In this document: positions 17,757-26,041 of the stretch, in pieces
Layout of the letters: every line of letters starts with the position of its first letter
Numbering within the stretch: the first letter of the stretch is position 1
Origin: Micromonospora sp045209745
Lineage (GTDB): Bacteria > Actinomycetota > Actinomycetes > Mycobacteriales > Micromonosporaceae
Reading direction: 5' to 3'
DNA: 64,000 nt
Assembly: GCF_045209745.1 (NCBI RefSeq)
Contig: NZ_CP109273.1
Location: 3,348,001-3,412,000, forward strand
Notes under the pieces: model-generated
Seen by the model: only the letters and a program-made list of their open reading frames with translations
Told to the model about the DNA's origin: nothing
Database searches by the model: none
Position numbers and translations under genes: made by a program

Positions 17757-17805
17757 CCTCCTGCCTCCTGCCTCCTGCCTCCTGCCTCCTGCCTCCTGCC
17801 TCCTG
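17757..17805. repeat. Tandem array of seven 7-bp units (CCTCCTG)
   Basis: Seven perfect consecutive copies of CCTCCTG, directly next to the left arm of the inverted repeat at 17805-17875. The strand asymmetry (C-rich here, G-rich on the other flank) makes the two flanking arrays partly complementary in character. Such arrays change copy number by slippage. Confidence 0.95.
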
Positions 17806-17875
17806 CGATCTTGCACTTTCTGTCGCGACAAAGAGGGCGTAAGGGGCAAGCTGGCGACCGTAAGTGCAAGATCGC
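17805..17875. repeat. REP-like inverted repeat with 14-bp perfect arms
   Basis: GCGATCTTGCACTT (17805-17818) and AAGTGCAAGATCGC (17862-17875) are exact reverse complements separated by 43 bp. The element is intergenic and flanked by 7-bp tandem arrays on both sides. The size and shape suggest a REP or miniature mobile element; no transposase is adjacent. Confidence 0.85.
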
Positions 17876-17931
17876 GGGGTGCGGGGTGCGGGGTGCGGGG
17901 TGCGGGGTGCGGGGTGCGGGGTGCGGGGTGC
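17876..17931. repeat. Tandem array of eight 7-bp units (GGGGTGC)
   Basis: Eight perfect consecutive copies of GGGGTGC starting exactly where the right arm of the inverted repeat ends. It lies 16 bp from the 3' end of the GlxA-type regulator gene on the minus strand, so it is downstream of that gene. Confidence 0.95.
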
Positions 17932-17947
17932 GGTGCGGAGTGGGGGA

Positions 17948-18937
17948 TTAGCTGCCGATTAGCTCGGGGCGGGGGTGGAAGGTGCGGCGATAGGTTGACG
18001 GGGCCACGCCGATGCGCTGGTGGAGCTGTTGGCGTAGGGCGGCGGTGGTGCCGAAACCAGAGCGGTGGGCGATCTGGTCGACGGTGAGGTCGGTCGTCTC
18101 CAGCAGCAGCCTCGCGTGGTCGGTGCGCTGTTGCAGCAGCCACTGCGCCGGGCTCAGGCCGGTCTCCGACCGGAAGCGGCGGGTGAAGGTGCGCACGCTC
18201 ATCCGCGCCTGCTCGGCGAGGTCGCGCAGGGCGATCGGCTCGTGCAACCGCTGCCGTGCCCACTCCCGCGCGCCCGCGGTGCTGGTGTCGATGGCCTTCG
18301 GCACCGGCCGCTCGATGTACTGCGCCTGGCCGCCGTCCCGCCACGGCGGCATCACGCAGCGCCGGGCCGCCCGGTTGGCCACCTCGCTGCCGTGGTCGAG
18401 GCGGATGACGTACAGGCAGAGGTCGATGCCGGCGGCGACTCCGGCCGAGGTGAGCACCCCGTCGTCGGCGATGAAGAGCACGCCCGGGTCGAGGTCCACC
18501 CGGCCGTGCAGGCGGCGGAACTGCTCCGCGTACGCCCAGTGGGTGGTCGCCCGACGCCCGTCGAGCAGCCCAGCGGCGGCCAGCACGAACGCCCCGGTGC
18601 AGATCGACATGATCCGGGCGCCCCGCTCGTACGCCGCCCGCAGCGCGTCGGCCACCTCGGGTTCGACGGTGCCCGAGGTCAGCGCACTGCCGTCGTGGAT
18701 GCCGGGGACGATCACCGTGTCGGCGGTGTCGAGCAGATCGATCCCGTGGTCGGGGAGGACCTGGAAGCCGGCGGTGCTGCGGACCGGCCGCCCGCCCGGG
18801 GTGCACACCCGGACGTCGTAGAAGTCTGTCCCGTCGGCGGCCCGGGCGGTGCCGAAGACCTGCGACGGGGTGCCGAGGTCCAGGCCGACAACCTGGTCCA
18901 GGGCGAGTACGGCGATCCGGTGCGGGCGAACGGTCAT
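17948..18937 (-). CDS. GlxA-type transcriptional regulator (DJ-1/PfpI plus AraC HTH)
   Basis: 329 residues. The N-terminal DJ-1/PfpI-like domain (about 1-190) has the elbow SICTGAFVLAAAGLLDGR with the nucleophile-position Cys, and TTHWAY. The C-terminal AraC helix-turn-helix pair (about 215-315) carries MSVRTFTRRFRSETGLSPAQW and QIAHRSGFGT. GlxA-type proteins regulate neighbouring genes in response to metabolites, often amidic or amine compounds. The start MTVRPHRIAVLALDQ (18937) is chosen by family alignment. It is divergent from an MFS transporter 70 bp away, its most likely target. Confidence 0.9.
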   Translation of the reverse strand: MTVRPHRIAVLALDQVVGLDLGTPSQVFGTARAADGTDFYDVRVCTPGGRPVRSTAGFQVLPDHGIDLLDTADTVIVPGIHDGSALTSGTVEPEVADALRAAYERGARIMSICTGAFVLAAAGLLDGRRATTHWAYAEQFRRLHGRVDLDPGVLFIADDGVLTSAGVAAGIDLCLYVIRLDHGSEVANRAARRCVMPPWRDGGQAQYIERPVPKAIDTSTAGAREWARQRLHEPIALRDLAEQARMSVRTFTRRFRSETGLSPAQWLLQQRTDHARLLLETTDLTVDQIAHRSGFGTTAALRQQLHQRIGVAPSTYRRTFHPRPELIGS

Positions 18938-19007
18938 GGCCCGATTCTTGCGCATGATGGCTTTCCGGCCACTCGTCGCCGTGAACCGCCCCGCCCAGAC
19001 TTGTCGC

Positions 19008-20312
19008 GTGACCAAGAACCGCCGCCTGCATCCCGCCTGGCTGGTCGCCGCCGTCGCCTTCGTGGCGCTGGTCGGCGCGGCCGGCTTCCGGGCCACCCCG
19101 TCGGTGCTGCTGCACCCGCTGCACGAGGAGTTCGGCTGGCCACTGGCCACGATCTCCGCGGCCGTCTCCGTCAACCTGCTGCTCTACGGGCTCACCGCGC
19201 CTTTCGCGGCTGCCCTGATGGACCGGTTCGGCATCCGCCGGGTGGTCTCGGTGGCGCTGTTGCTGGTCGTCGCGGGCAGCGGACTGACGGTCTTCATGAG
19301 CGCCAGCTGGCAGCTACTGCTCTGCTGGGGTGTGCTGGTCGGGCTGGGCACCGGCTCGATGGCGCTGGCGTTCGTGGCCACCATCACCGGGCGCTGGTTC
19401 GTGCACCGGAGGGGCCTGGTCACCGGAGTGCTGACCGCCGGTGGGGCCGCCGGACAGCTGGTGTTCCTGCCACTGATCGCCATCCTGGTACGCGACCACG
19501 GCTGGCGTACCGCCGCACTCGTCGTGGCCGGAGCCGCGCTGGCGGTCGTACCCCTGGTGGTGTGGTTGCTGCGCGAGCACCCGGCGGATCTCGGCCTACC
19601 CGCCTACGGGGCGACCGAGGTCGTCGCGGCGCCGCCGGCGACCGGCGGCGCGGCGACCCGGGCGCTGGGCGCCCTGGCGACCGCGGCCCGGACCCGGCCG
19701 TTCTGGCTGCTGGCCGGGGGGTTCGCGATCTGCGGCGCGACCACCAACGGCCTCGTCGGTACGCATTTCGTCCCGGCCGCACACGACCACGGTATGGCCC
19801 AGACCACCGCCGCCGGCCTGCTCGCCCTGGTCGGGCTCTTCGACATCGTCGGGACCATCGCCTCCGGCTGGCTCACCGACCGGGTGGACAGCCGGTTGCT
19901 GCTCGGCATGTACTACGCGCTGCGCGGGGCGTCCCTGCTGGTGCTGCCGAGCCTGTTCTCCGGCACCGCCGAGCCGAGCATGCTGGTGTTCATCGTCTTC
20001 TACGGCCTGGACTGGGTGGCCACCGTGCCGCCGACGGTGGCGTTGTGCCGGGAATACTTCGGTGGCGCCGGGGCGGTGGTGTTCGGCTGGGTGTTCGCCG
20101 CCCACCAGCTCGGCGCGGCGGTCGCCGCGACCGGTGCGGGGCTGGTCCGGGACCGGCTCGGTGACTACGCAATGGCCTGGTACGTAGCGGGCGCCCTGTC
20201 GATCGGTGCCGCAGGGCTGTCGTTGCTGCTGCTCCGGCGACCGGGCCGGCCGGTGCCGGAGGCCGTGCTGGCCGCCGCGACCGCACCCAGGGACTGGAGC
20301 TTCCGGGGCTGA
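19008..20312 (+). CDS. Major facilitator superfamily transporter
   Basis: A 434-residue membrane protein with about 12 hydrophobic segments in two halves. The loop after the second segment, AALMDRFGIRRVVS, matches the MFS signature, and its counterpart in the second half is SGWLTDRVDSRLLLG. It resembles the oxalate/formate-antiporter-like MFS branch. I start at GTG 19008; an ATG at 18957 is possible but runs into the divergent regulator's promoter region. The substrate is unknown; the adjacent GlxA-type regulator probably controls it. Confidence 0.88.
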   Translation: MTKNRRLHPAWLVAAVAFVALVGAAGFRATPSVLLHPLHEEFGWPLATISAAVSVNLLLYGLTAPFAAALMDRFGIRRVVSVALLLVVAGSGLTVFMSASWQLLLCWGVLVGLGTGSMALAFVATITGRWFVHRRGLVTGVLTAGGAAGQLVFLPLIAILVRDHGWRTAALVVAGAALAVVPLVVWLLREHPADLGLPAYGATEVVAAPPATGGAATRALGALATAARTRPFWLLAGGFAICGATTNGLVGTHFVPAAHDHGMAQTTAAGLLALVGLFDIVGTIASGWLTDRVDSRLLLGMYYALRGASLLVLPSLFSGTAEPSMLVFIVFYGLDWVATVPPTVALCREYFGGAGAVVFGWVFAAHQLGAAVAATGAGLVRDRLGDYAMAWYVAGALSIGAAGLSLLLLRRPGRPVPEAVLAAATAPRDWSFRG

Positions 20313-20331
20313 GATGGCATGGGTCGGCCGT

Positions 20332-21045
20332 TCAGCCCAGGGTCCACTGCTGGGCTGTCCGGCCGTCGCAGGGCCGCTGCCGGATCTCGTCGCCGGCTTC
20401 GACGCCGTCGTCGTCGGCCTGGGCGCACTTCCCGCTGTGCGCCGCGACCAGTAGCACCGGGCCGGTGCCGGTAGGGCTCAGCCGCCACTGCTGGTTGGCC
20501 TGGCCGTGGCAGGTGAACTGCATCATCCGGGCGCCGTCGTCCGTACTGCCGCCCTCGACGTCGAGGCACTGCCCGTGCGCGGCGTTGGTCAACGTCAGCA
20601 CGTCCGCGCCGGCCGAGTTGACCACCCACTGCTGCTCCGGGCCGCCGCTGCACGCGGCCAACTCGGCCTCCGCCTTCTCGCCGTCGCCGTCGAGCCCCAG
20701 GCAGAGCCCCGAGGCGGCGCGCAGCACCCTGGGCCCGGTGGGCGGGGCGGCCGGGGTGCTGGCCGACGGGCTCGGTGACGGCTCGGCCGGCGCGGTCGGG
20801 CTCGGCTCGGCCGCCGGGGTGGTGGGCTCCGCCGCGCTGGATGGTGCGCCGACCGTCGCCGGCACGACCGGCTCGTCGTCACCGCCGAACAGCCCGGTCG
20901 CGAAGACCACCCCCAGGAGTACGCCGACGACCCCGACCGCCAACGCGACCCGCAGCAGCGGATCGGCCAGCGGCCCGGGGCGGGGTGCCTGGCGACCGCC
21001 GTAGATGGTGCCGGCGGAGTTGGGGCGTTCCTCGGGTGCGGACAT
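20332..21045 (-). CDS. Membrane-anchored ricin-type beta-trefoil (CBM13) protein
   Basis: 237 residues: a cytosolic N-terminus, one membrane segment (LRVALAVGVVGVLLGVVFAT, about 36-55), a Pro/Ser/Thr/Ala linker (about 65-115), and an extracellular ricin-type lectin domain with QxW-type repeats QQWVVN, QQWRLS and QQWTLG. It likely binds a carbohydrate outside the cell without enzymatic activity. I prefer the ATG at 21045 because AGGA lies about 10 nt upstream. A fragment of a related gene is at 17144-17255. Convergent with the MFS gene. Confidence 0.85.
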   Translation of the reverse strand: MSAPEERPNSAGTIYGGRQAPRPGPLADPLLRVALAVGVVGVLLGVVFATGLFGGDDEPVVPATVGAPSSAAEPTTPAAEPSPTAPAEPSPSPSASTPAAPPTGPRVLRAASGLCLGLDGDGEKAEAELAACSGGPEQQWVVNSAGADVLTLTNAAHGQCLDVEGGSTDDGARMMQFTCHGQANQQWRLSPTGTGPVLLVAAHSGKCAQADDDGVEAGDEIRQRPCDGRTAQQWTLG

Positions 21046-21143
21046 GGGCGCCATCCTCACCCACGTCAGCGGGCCGGTGCCAGTCCGGCGTCAGTCGACG
21101 ACCCGAAGGGCGTGGCGCCGACGGCGACATCGGTCGCGACGGC

Positions 21144-21614
21144 TCAGCGGGTGGGTTGCGGGTCGGTGACGTCGGCCACGGTGGCGTCGAGGGCGGCGAT
21201 CGCCGCGTCGGCGTCGACCGCGACGGCGAGGCCGCGTTCGCCGGCGCCGAGGGTGATCTCCCGGCCGCGCAGCCGCTCGTCCGCGATCACCGGCCAGGCG
21301 GTGCTCGCGCCGAACGGGGTGATGGTGCCGCGTTCGTAGCCGGTGGCGGCGAGAGCGCCCGCCGCGTCCGGCATGGAGAGTCGGTGCACCCCGAGCAGGG
21401 CGCGCAGCTTGGGCCAGGAGATGACCCGGTCGCCGGGGGTGAGCACGAACAGGTGGTCGTCCGCCGCCCGGCGGACCACGATCGTCTTGACCACGTCGGG
21501 GACGGCCACACCGCGGACGGCGGCGGCCTCCGCCAGGCTGCCGACCGCGCCGTGCGGGATCAGCCGGTAGGGCAGGCCGGCGGAGTCCAGGGCGGCAATC
21601 GCGGGCGACGGCAT
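21144..21614 (-). CDS. YbaK/EbsC-type aminoacyl-tRNA deacylase
   Basis: 156 residues of the YbaK/ProX fold. VVKTIVVRRAADDHLFVLTPGD carries the conserved Lys and GTITPFGAS the conserved glycine loop. Family members hydrolyse mischarged aminoacyl-tRNA such as Cys- or Ala-tRNA(Pro), though many homologues have unknown specificity. Start ATG 21614 chosen; the longer frame upstream overlaps the divergent fatty-acid gene. Confidence 0.83.
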   Translation of the reverse strand: MPSPAIAALDSAGLPYRLIPHGAVGSLAEAAAVRGVAVPDVVKTIVVRRAADDHLFVLTPGDRVISWPKLRALLGVHRLSMPDAAGALAATGYERGTITPFGASTAWPVIADERLRGREITLGAGERGLAVAVDADAAIAALDATVADVTDPQPTR

Positions 21615-21707
21615 GCCCGCCACGGTAATCGTCGGGCCTGTCGCGGACGGGAAACACCCATCGCTGACATCCCACGGTTTCCTGAAAGGCGAGCGTAAGG
21701 TGATCAC

Positions 21708-23105
21708 ATGCGCGCTGAGCGTGTGGATCACCCAATTGACCATAATCAAGCGGTGGACACGCTGCGGCGGTCGTACGCCGCGGTGCCCACGGGTGAGCCT
21801 GTCCGGCTCGCCAAACGCACGTCCAACCTGTTCCGCCCTCGATCCGCTCCCCGGGTTCCGGGGCTCGACGTAAGTGGCCTGAACGGCGTGTTGTCGGTCG
21901 ACCCGACCGGCCGCACCGCCGATGTGCAGGGCATGTGCACCTATGAGGACCTGGTCGACGCGACGCTGCCGCACGGGCTGATGCCACTGGTGGTGCCGCA
22001 GTTGCGCACCATCACCCTGGGCGGCGCGGTGACCGGCCTCGGGATCGAGTCGACGTCGTTCCGCAACGGCCTGCCGCACGAGTCGGTGCGGGAGCTGGAC
22101 GTGCTCACCGGCTCCGGCGAGATCATCACCGCCCGGCCCGACGGCGAGCACGCCGATCTGTTCACCGCGTTCCCCAACTCGCTGGGCAGCCTCGGTTACG
22201 CCACCCGGTTACGCATCGAGCTGCAACCGGTTGGCCGGTACGTGGCGTTGCGCAACGTCCGGTTCACCCAACTGGCGGCGCTCACCGACGCGATCGCCGA
22301 GGTCAGCGCGACCCGGTCCTGGGCCGGGGAGCCGGTCGACGCGATGGACGGGGTGATGTTCAGCCCCGGCGAGGCGTACCTGGTGTTCGCCACGTTCACC
22401 GACACGGCCGACCCGCCGAGCGACTACACCGGCCAGGCGATCTACTACCGGTCGCTGCGCCAGCGCACCCGGGACGTGCTCACCACGTACGACTATCTCT
22501 GGCGCTGGGACACCGACTGGTTCTGGTGCTCGGCGGCGTTCGGCGCGCAGCACCCGGTCGTGCGCAGGTTCTGGCCGGCGCGTTACCGGCGCAGCGACTT
22601 CTACCATCGGCTGGTCCGGCTTGAGCACCGGCATCAGGTGGCGGCCCGGATCGACCGGCTGCGCGGGCAGCCGGCCCGGGAGCGGGTCGTGCAGGACGTG
22701 GAGATCCCGCTGAACCAGACGGCCGACTTCCTGCGCTGGTTCGCGGCCAGGGTGGGGATGAACCCGGTGTGGCTGTGCCCGCTGCGACTGCGGGAGCCGA
22801 CGGGCCCCGGCTCGGCGCGGTCGTGGCCGCTGTATCCACTCCACGCGGGGCAGGACTACGTCAACATCGGGTTCTGGGGGAGCGTGCCGATCGCCCCGGG
22901 CGCCGCCGACGGCGACGTCAACCGCACGATCGAACGCAGGGTGTCGGAGTTGGGCGGGCACAAGTCGCTCTACTCCGACGCGTACTACGACCGGGACGCC
23001 TTCGATCGTCTGTACGGCGGCGACACGTGGCGAGCGGTGAAAGACCGCTACGACCCGGACCACCGGCTGACGGGACTGTACGAAAAGGCGGTAGCACGAG
23101 CATGA
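21708..23105 (+). CDS. tmsA: FAD-dependent methylene-fatty-acyl reductase (TmsA/BfaA-like)
   Basis: 465 residues. The FAD_binding_4 domain (about 35-200) has VQGMCTYEDLVDATLPHG and LGGAVTGLGIESTSF, and the C-terminal half resembles the DHCR24 sterol-reductase branch (QDYVNIGFWG). In mycobacteria and relatives this enzyme reduces the 10-methylene acyl phospholipid made by the adjacent methyltransferase to a 10-methyl chain, giving tuberculostearic-type acids. The next gene overlaps by 4 bp (ATGA) and is the methyltransferase, which supports the assignment. Acts at the cytosolic face of the membrane. Confidence 0.8.
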   Translation: MRAERVDHPIDHNQAVDTLRRSYAAVPTGEPVRLAKRTSNLFRPRSAPRVPGLDVSGLNGVLSVDPTGRTADVQGMCTYEDLVDATLPHGLMPLVVPQLRTITLGGAVTGLGIESTSFRNGLPHESVRELDVLTGSGEIITARPDGEHADLFTAFPNSLGSLGYATRLRIELQPVGRYVALRNVRFTQLAALTDAIAEVSATRSWAGEPVDAMDGVMFSPGEAYLVFATFTDTADPPSDYTGQAIYYRSLRQRTRDVLTTYDYLWRWDTDWFWCSAAFGAQHPVVRRFWPARYRRSDFYHRLVRLEHRHQVAARIDRLRGQPARERVVQDVEIPLNQTADFLRWFAARVGMNPVWLCPLRLREPTGPGSARSWPLYPLHAGQDYVNIGFWGSVPIAPGAADGDVNRTIERRVSELGGHKSLYSDAYYDRDAFDRLYGGDTWRAVKDRYDPDHRLTGLYEKAVARA

Positions 23106-24445
23106 GCCTGACCGACAGAGATCAGGGGGCGGCGAGCGTCCCCGCCACCCCGCCAGCGGGGGGCGGACGCACCGCTCCGACCGTGGCGGATGTCATCCGC
23201 ACGGTCACCACGGGGTCGTTGCCGATGCGGATCACCGGGTACGACGGCAGCTCCGTTGGCCCGTCCGACGCCGGCCTCACCCTGGCGATTCGTTCCGAGC
23301 GAGGGCTGTCGTACCTGCTCACCGCGCCCGGCGACCTGGGCATGGCGCGGGCCTACGTCAGTGGCGACCTGGCGTTGCAGGGGGTGCACCCGGGTGACCC
23401 GTACGAGGCGTTGCGGGTGCTCAAGGACGAGCTGCGGTTGCGCCCACCGTCGCTGGCCGATGGGCTGGCGCTGGTCCGGGGGCTGGGTTGGGAGCGGCTG
23501 ATGCCGCCGCCGGCGCCACCGCAGGAGGCACAGCCGCGGTGGAAGCGGGTGATGAACGGGCTGCGGCACTCGCGGGTCCGCGACAGCACGGCGATCTCGC
23601 ACCACTACGACGTCTCCAACGCCTTCTACGAAAAGGTGCTCGGCCCGTCGATGACGTACACCTGCGCGGTCTACCGGTCTCCGGACGACACGCTGGAGCA
23701 GGCCCAGGCGGCGAAGTACGACCTGGTGGCCGGCAAGCTGGCGCTCAAGAAGGGGATGCGGCTGCTGGATGTGGGCTGCGGCTGGGGTGGCATGGTGCGG
23801 CACGCCGCACGCGAGTACGGCGTCAAGGCGCTCGGCGTGACCCTGTCGAAGGCGCAGGCGCAGTGGGCGCAGGCCGCGATCGACCGGGAGGGGCTGACCG
23901 GGCTGGCGGAGGTGCGGCACATGGACTACCGGGACGCGCCGACGGAGCAGTTCGACGCCGTCTCCTCGATCGGGTTGACCGAGCACATCGGGGTGCGCAA
24001 CTACCCGGCCTACTTCGGGGCGCTGCGCGATCGGCTGCGGCAGGGCGGGCGCCTGCTCAACCACTGCATCACCCGCGCGGACAATCGGGCGCCGCACCGC
24101 TCGGGCGCGTTCATCGACCGGTACGTCTTTCCGGACGGGGAGTTGGCCGGTCCGGGCCGGCTGATCAGCGAGCTGCACGACGCCGGGCTGGAGGTGCACC
24201 ACGAGGAGAACCTGCGCCAGCACTACGCGCTGACGCTGGCCGCCTGGTGCCGCAACCTGGTCGAGCACTGGGACTTCTGCGTCTCGGAGGTGGGTGCGGG
24301 CACCGCCCGGGTGTGGGGCCTGTACATGGCCGGATCGCGGATGGCATTCGAGCGCAACGGCATCCAGCTGCATCAGGTGCTGGCCACCCACAACGGCCCC
24401 GAGGGCGTGAACGGCTACCCGCTGCGGCCGGACTGGCTGCCGTGA
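23102..24445 (+). CDS. tmsB: SAM-dependent fatty-acyl phospholipid methyltransferase (TmsB/BfaB, cyclopropane-synthase family)
   Basis: 447 residues. The N-terminal lipid-binding part is followed by the SAM-binding motif LLDVGCGWGGMVRHAA (about residue 220) and the family signatures ISHHYDVSNAFYE and SIGLTEHIG. It transfers a methylene group from SAM to C10 of an unsaturated phospholipid acyl chain. Paired with the FAD reductase upstream, the expected product is a 10-methyl fatty acid, and such acids are common in Micromonosporaceae. Plain cyclopropane synthesis is the alternative if the reductase does not act with it. A perfect hairpin follows the stop. Confidence 0.85.
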   Translation: MSLTDRDQGAASVPATPPAGGGRTAPTVADVIRTVTTGSLPMRITGYDGSSVGPSDAGLTLAIRSERGLSYLLTAPGDLGMARAYVSGDLALQGVHPGDPYEALRVLKDELRLRPPSLADGLALVRGLGWERLMPPPAPPQEAQPRWKRVMNGLRHSRVRDSTAISHHYDVSNAFYEKVLGPSMTYTCAVYRSPDDTLEQAQAAKYDLVAGKLALKKGMRLLDVGCGWGGMVRHAAREYGVKALGVTLSKAQAQWAQAAIDREGLTGLAEVRHMDYRDAPTEQFDAVSSIGLTEHIGVRNYPAYFGALRDRLRQGGRLLNHCITRADNRAPHRSGAFIDRYVFPDGELAGPGRLISELHDAGLEVHHEENLRQHYALTLAAWCRNLVEHWDFCVSEVGAGTARVWGLYMAGSRMAFERNGIQLHQVLATHNGPEGVNGYPLRPDWLP

Positions 24446-24465
24446 CCGTCTCCTGACCGCCGCCT

Positions 24466-24496
24466 GAAGCCGCGCCGAGAAAGTGGGCGCGGCTTC
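24466..24496 (+). terminator. Hairpin terminator after the 10-methyl fatty-acid pair
   Basis: Perfect 11-bp stem GAAGCCGCGCC / GGCGCGGCTTC (24466-24476 and 24486-24496) with a 9-nt loop, 20 bp past the methyltransferase stop. Confidence 0.75.
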
Positions 24497-24507
24497 TCGC
24501 GAACCAA

Positions 24508-24536
24508 TTGACAAACAAGTTTTGTACGTACAAACT
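24508..24536 (+). promoter_or_regulatory. Promoter with a perfect 14-bp palindromic operator
   Basis: TTGACA (24508-24513) is a perfect -35 box. The 17-bp spacer ends in TTTGTACGTACAAA (24521-24534), a perfect palindrome that overlaps the expected -10 (CAAACT, 24531-24536). The HTH gene starts 10 bp later. The regulator probably binds here and blocks its own transcription. Confidence 0.65.
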
Positions 24537-24545
24537 GATTTTGCC

Positions 24546-25103
24546 ATGAGAGACGTCCTGTACCTGGAGCAGATCGAGCAGGCCGAAGTCCTGCTCAAGC
24601 CGCAGCGCGTCGAGGTGCTGCGGCAACTGGCCGAGCCGCGCACCTGCACCGAGATCGCGGCCCGACTCGACCAGACGCCACAGCGCGTCTACTACCACGT
24701 CAAACAGCTCGTCGCGGCCGGGCTGGTCGAGCTGGTCAACGAGCGCAAGGTCCGCGGCATCACCGAAGGCATCTACCAGGCCGCTGCCCGGGCGTACTGG
24801 TTGTCCCCACGGCTCGTCGGGCGGATCGGGCTGCGCCGGGCCCGCGACGAGCTGAGCCTGGGCTACCTGCTCGATCTGATGGAAGAGGTCCAGGCCGACA
24901 TCGCCGCCCTGGACCGGGCGGCGCCCGAGCTGCCCTCGATCGGGGTCTCCGGCGAGATCCGGGTGCCGGCCGAGCAGCGCCAGCAGTTCCTGCACGACCT
25001 GCAAACCGCACTTCAGGACTTGTTCACCCGCTACGGCGGCAGCGAAGGAGATGCCTTCAAGCTCGCCGTCGCCTGCTATCCGAAAGGAAACGACCATGAG
25101 TGA
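24546..25103 (+). CDS. ArsR-like winged-helix regulator
   Basis: 185 residues. The N-terminal winged helix (about 10-85) has LLKPQRVEVLRQLAEPRTCTEIAARLDQTPQRVYYHVKQL. The rest is helical with no known ligand domain. It overlaps the SRPBCC gene by 8 bp, the classic arrangement of an HTH repressor with an AHSA1-type partner. A strong promoter with a palindromic operator directly upstream indicates autoregulation. Confidence 0.87.
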   Translation: MRDVLYLEQIEQAEVLLKPQRVEVLRQLAEPRTCTEIAARLDQTPQRVYYHVKQLVAAGLVELVNERKVRGITEGIYQAAARAYWLSPRLVGRIGLRRARDELSLGYLLDLMEEVQADIAALDRAAPELPSIGVSGEIRVPAEQRQQFLHDLQTALQDLFTRYGGSEGDAFKLAVACYPKGNDHE

Positions 25104-25965
25104 ACCGTTGAAGGTCCAGGCCCGACTCTCCGCGCCCGTCAGCCGCGTCCGCGAGGCCCTGACCGACCCGGCCGAGCTGCGTCTCTGGCTGGCCGAGCAC
25201 GTCGAGGTCGAGCTGCCCCAGCGGTACGAGTTCTGGGGCCGCTACACGCCCGAGGGCGACGCCCCACACCAGCAGTTGCTGCACGCCGACGACGACACGC
25301 TGCGCTTCAGCTGGCTGCTCGACGGGGTGAAGACCACCACCGAGTTCCAGCTGACCGCCGAGGGCACGGACAGCACCGTGCTGACGCTGACGCAGAGCCA
25401 CTTCGACTTCGCCGAGGCGATGAGCGGCTCCAGCATCCGCGGCGTGCTCCAGACCTACTGGGCGCTCGCCATCGCCAACCTGGCCTCCCACCTGGAGGGC
25501 CGGCCGCTGCTGCCCCGCACCGACTTCACCTCCGCCGAGCTGCGCGGCGAGCTGGTCATCGCCGCCCCCGCCGACAAGGTGTGGGAGTCGCTGACCGACT
25601 CCGAGCAGGCCAGCGCCTGGTTCGGCTACCCCATCGGGATCGAGCCGTGGGTCGGCGGCCGGTACGCCATGGGCGGATTCGAGACCGGCTACGCGGCCAA
25701 GGTCGTCGACCTGGAGCCCGGCCGACGGATGTCCGTGGACTGGGGACCGACCGGCGTGACGAGCTGGGAGCTGGCCGAGTCCGGTGGCCGGACCACGCTG
25801 ACCTTCGTGCAGAGCGGCTTCGACGAGGCCAGCCCGCCGTACGGGGCCTGGAGCGGGTCGGTGGCCGGGCTGGCCGAGCTCCGGCGCTACCACGAGGTGT
25901 CGGACTGGCAGCCGATCTGGCTCCCCGCCGAGGTCCCCGGCCTGGAGCCCGAGCCCGCCAGCTGA
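25096..25965 (+). CDS. Tandem SRPBCC (AHSA1/START-like) domain protein
   Basis: 289 residues made of two SRPBCC domains, about 1-135 and 145-285. Both begin with the family pattern (APVSRVREALTDPAELRLWL, then AAPADKVWESLTDSEQASAW) and carry the later strand and helix signatures. The fold makes a hydrophobic pocket for small lipids or ligands. It is translationally coupled to the HTH regulator. The ligand is unknown. The tandem fusion is less common than a single domain. Confidence 0.87.
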   Translation: MSEPLKVQARLSAPVSRVREALTDPAELRLWLAEHVEVELPQRYEFWGRYTPEGDAPHQQLLHADDDTLRFSWLLDGVKTTTEFQLTAEGTDSTVLTLTQSHFDFAEAMSGSSIRGVLQTYWALAIANLASHLEGRPLLPRTDFTSAELRGELVIAAPADKVWESLTDSEQASAWFGYPIGIEPWVGGRYAMGGFETGYAAKVVDLEPGRRMSVDWGPTGVTSWELAESGGRTTLTFVQSGFDEASPPYGAWSGSVAGLAELRRYHEVSDWQPIWLPAEVPGLEPEPAS

Positions 25966-25982
25966 GCCGCGGACACCTGCGA

Positions 25983-26012
25983 GCGCCGGCCCACCGCACC
26001 ACGGGCCGGCGC
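25983..26012. terminator. Hairpin between convergent genes
   Basis: Perfect 10-bp inverted repeat GCGCCGGCCC / GGGCCGGCGC (25983-25992 and 26003-26012) between the SRPBCC gene and the antitoxin gene on the other strand; it could serve both. Confidence 0.6.
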
Positions 26013-26041
26013 GCGCGAGCACGCCCTGGGCCCTCGTGGCT

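Noticed and set aside
17757..17931. Tandem repeats considered as a CRISPR array
   Set aside because: The units are 7 bp without spacers, and no cas gene is present.
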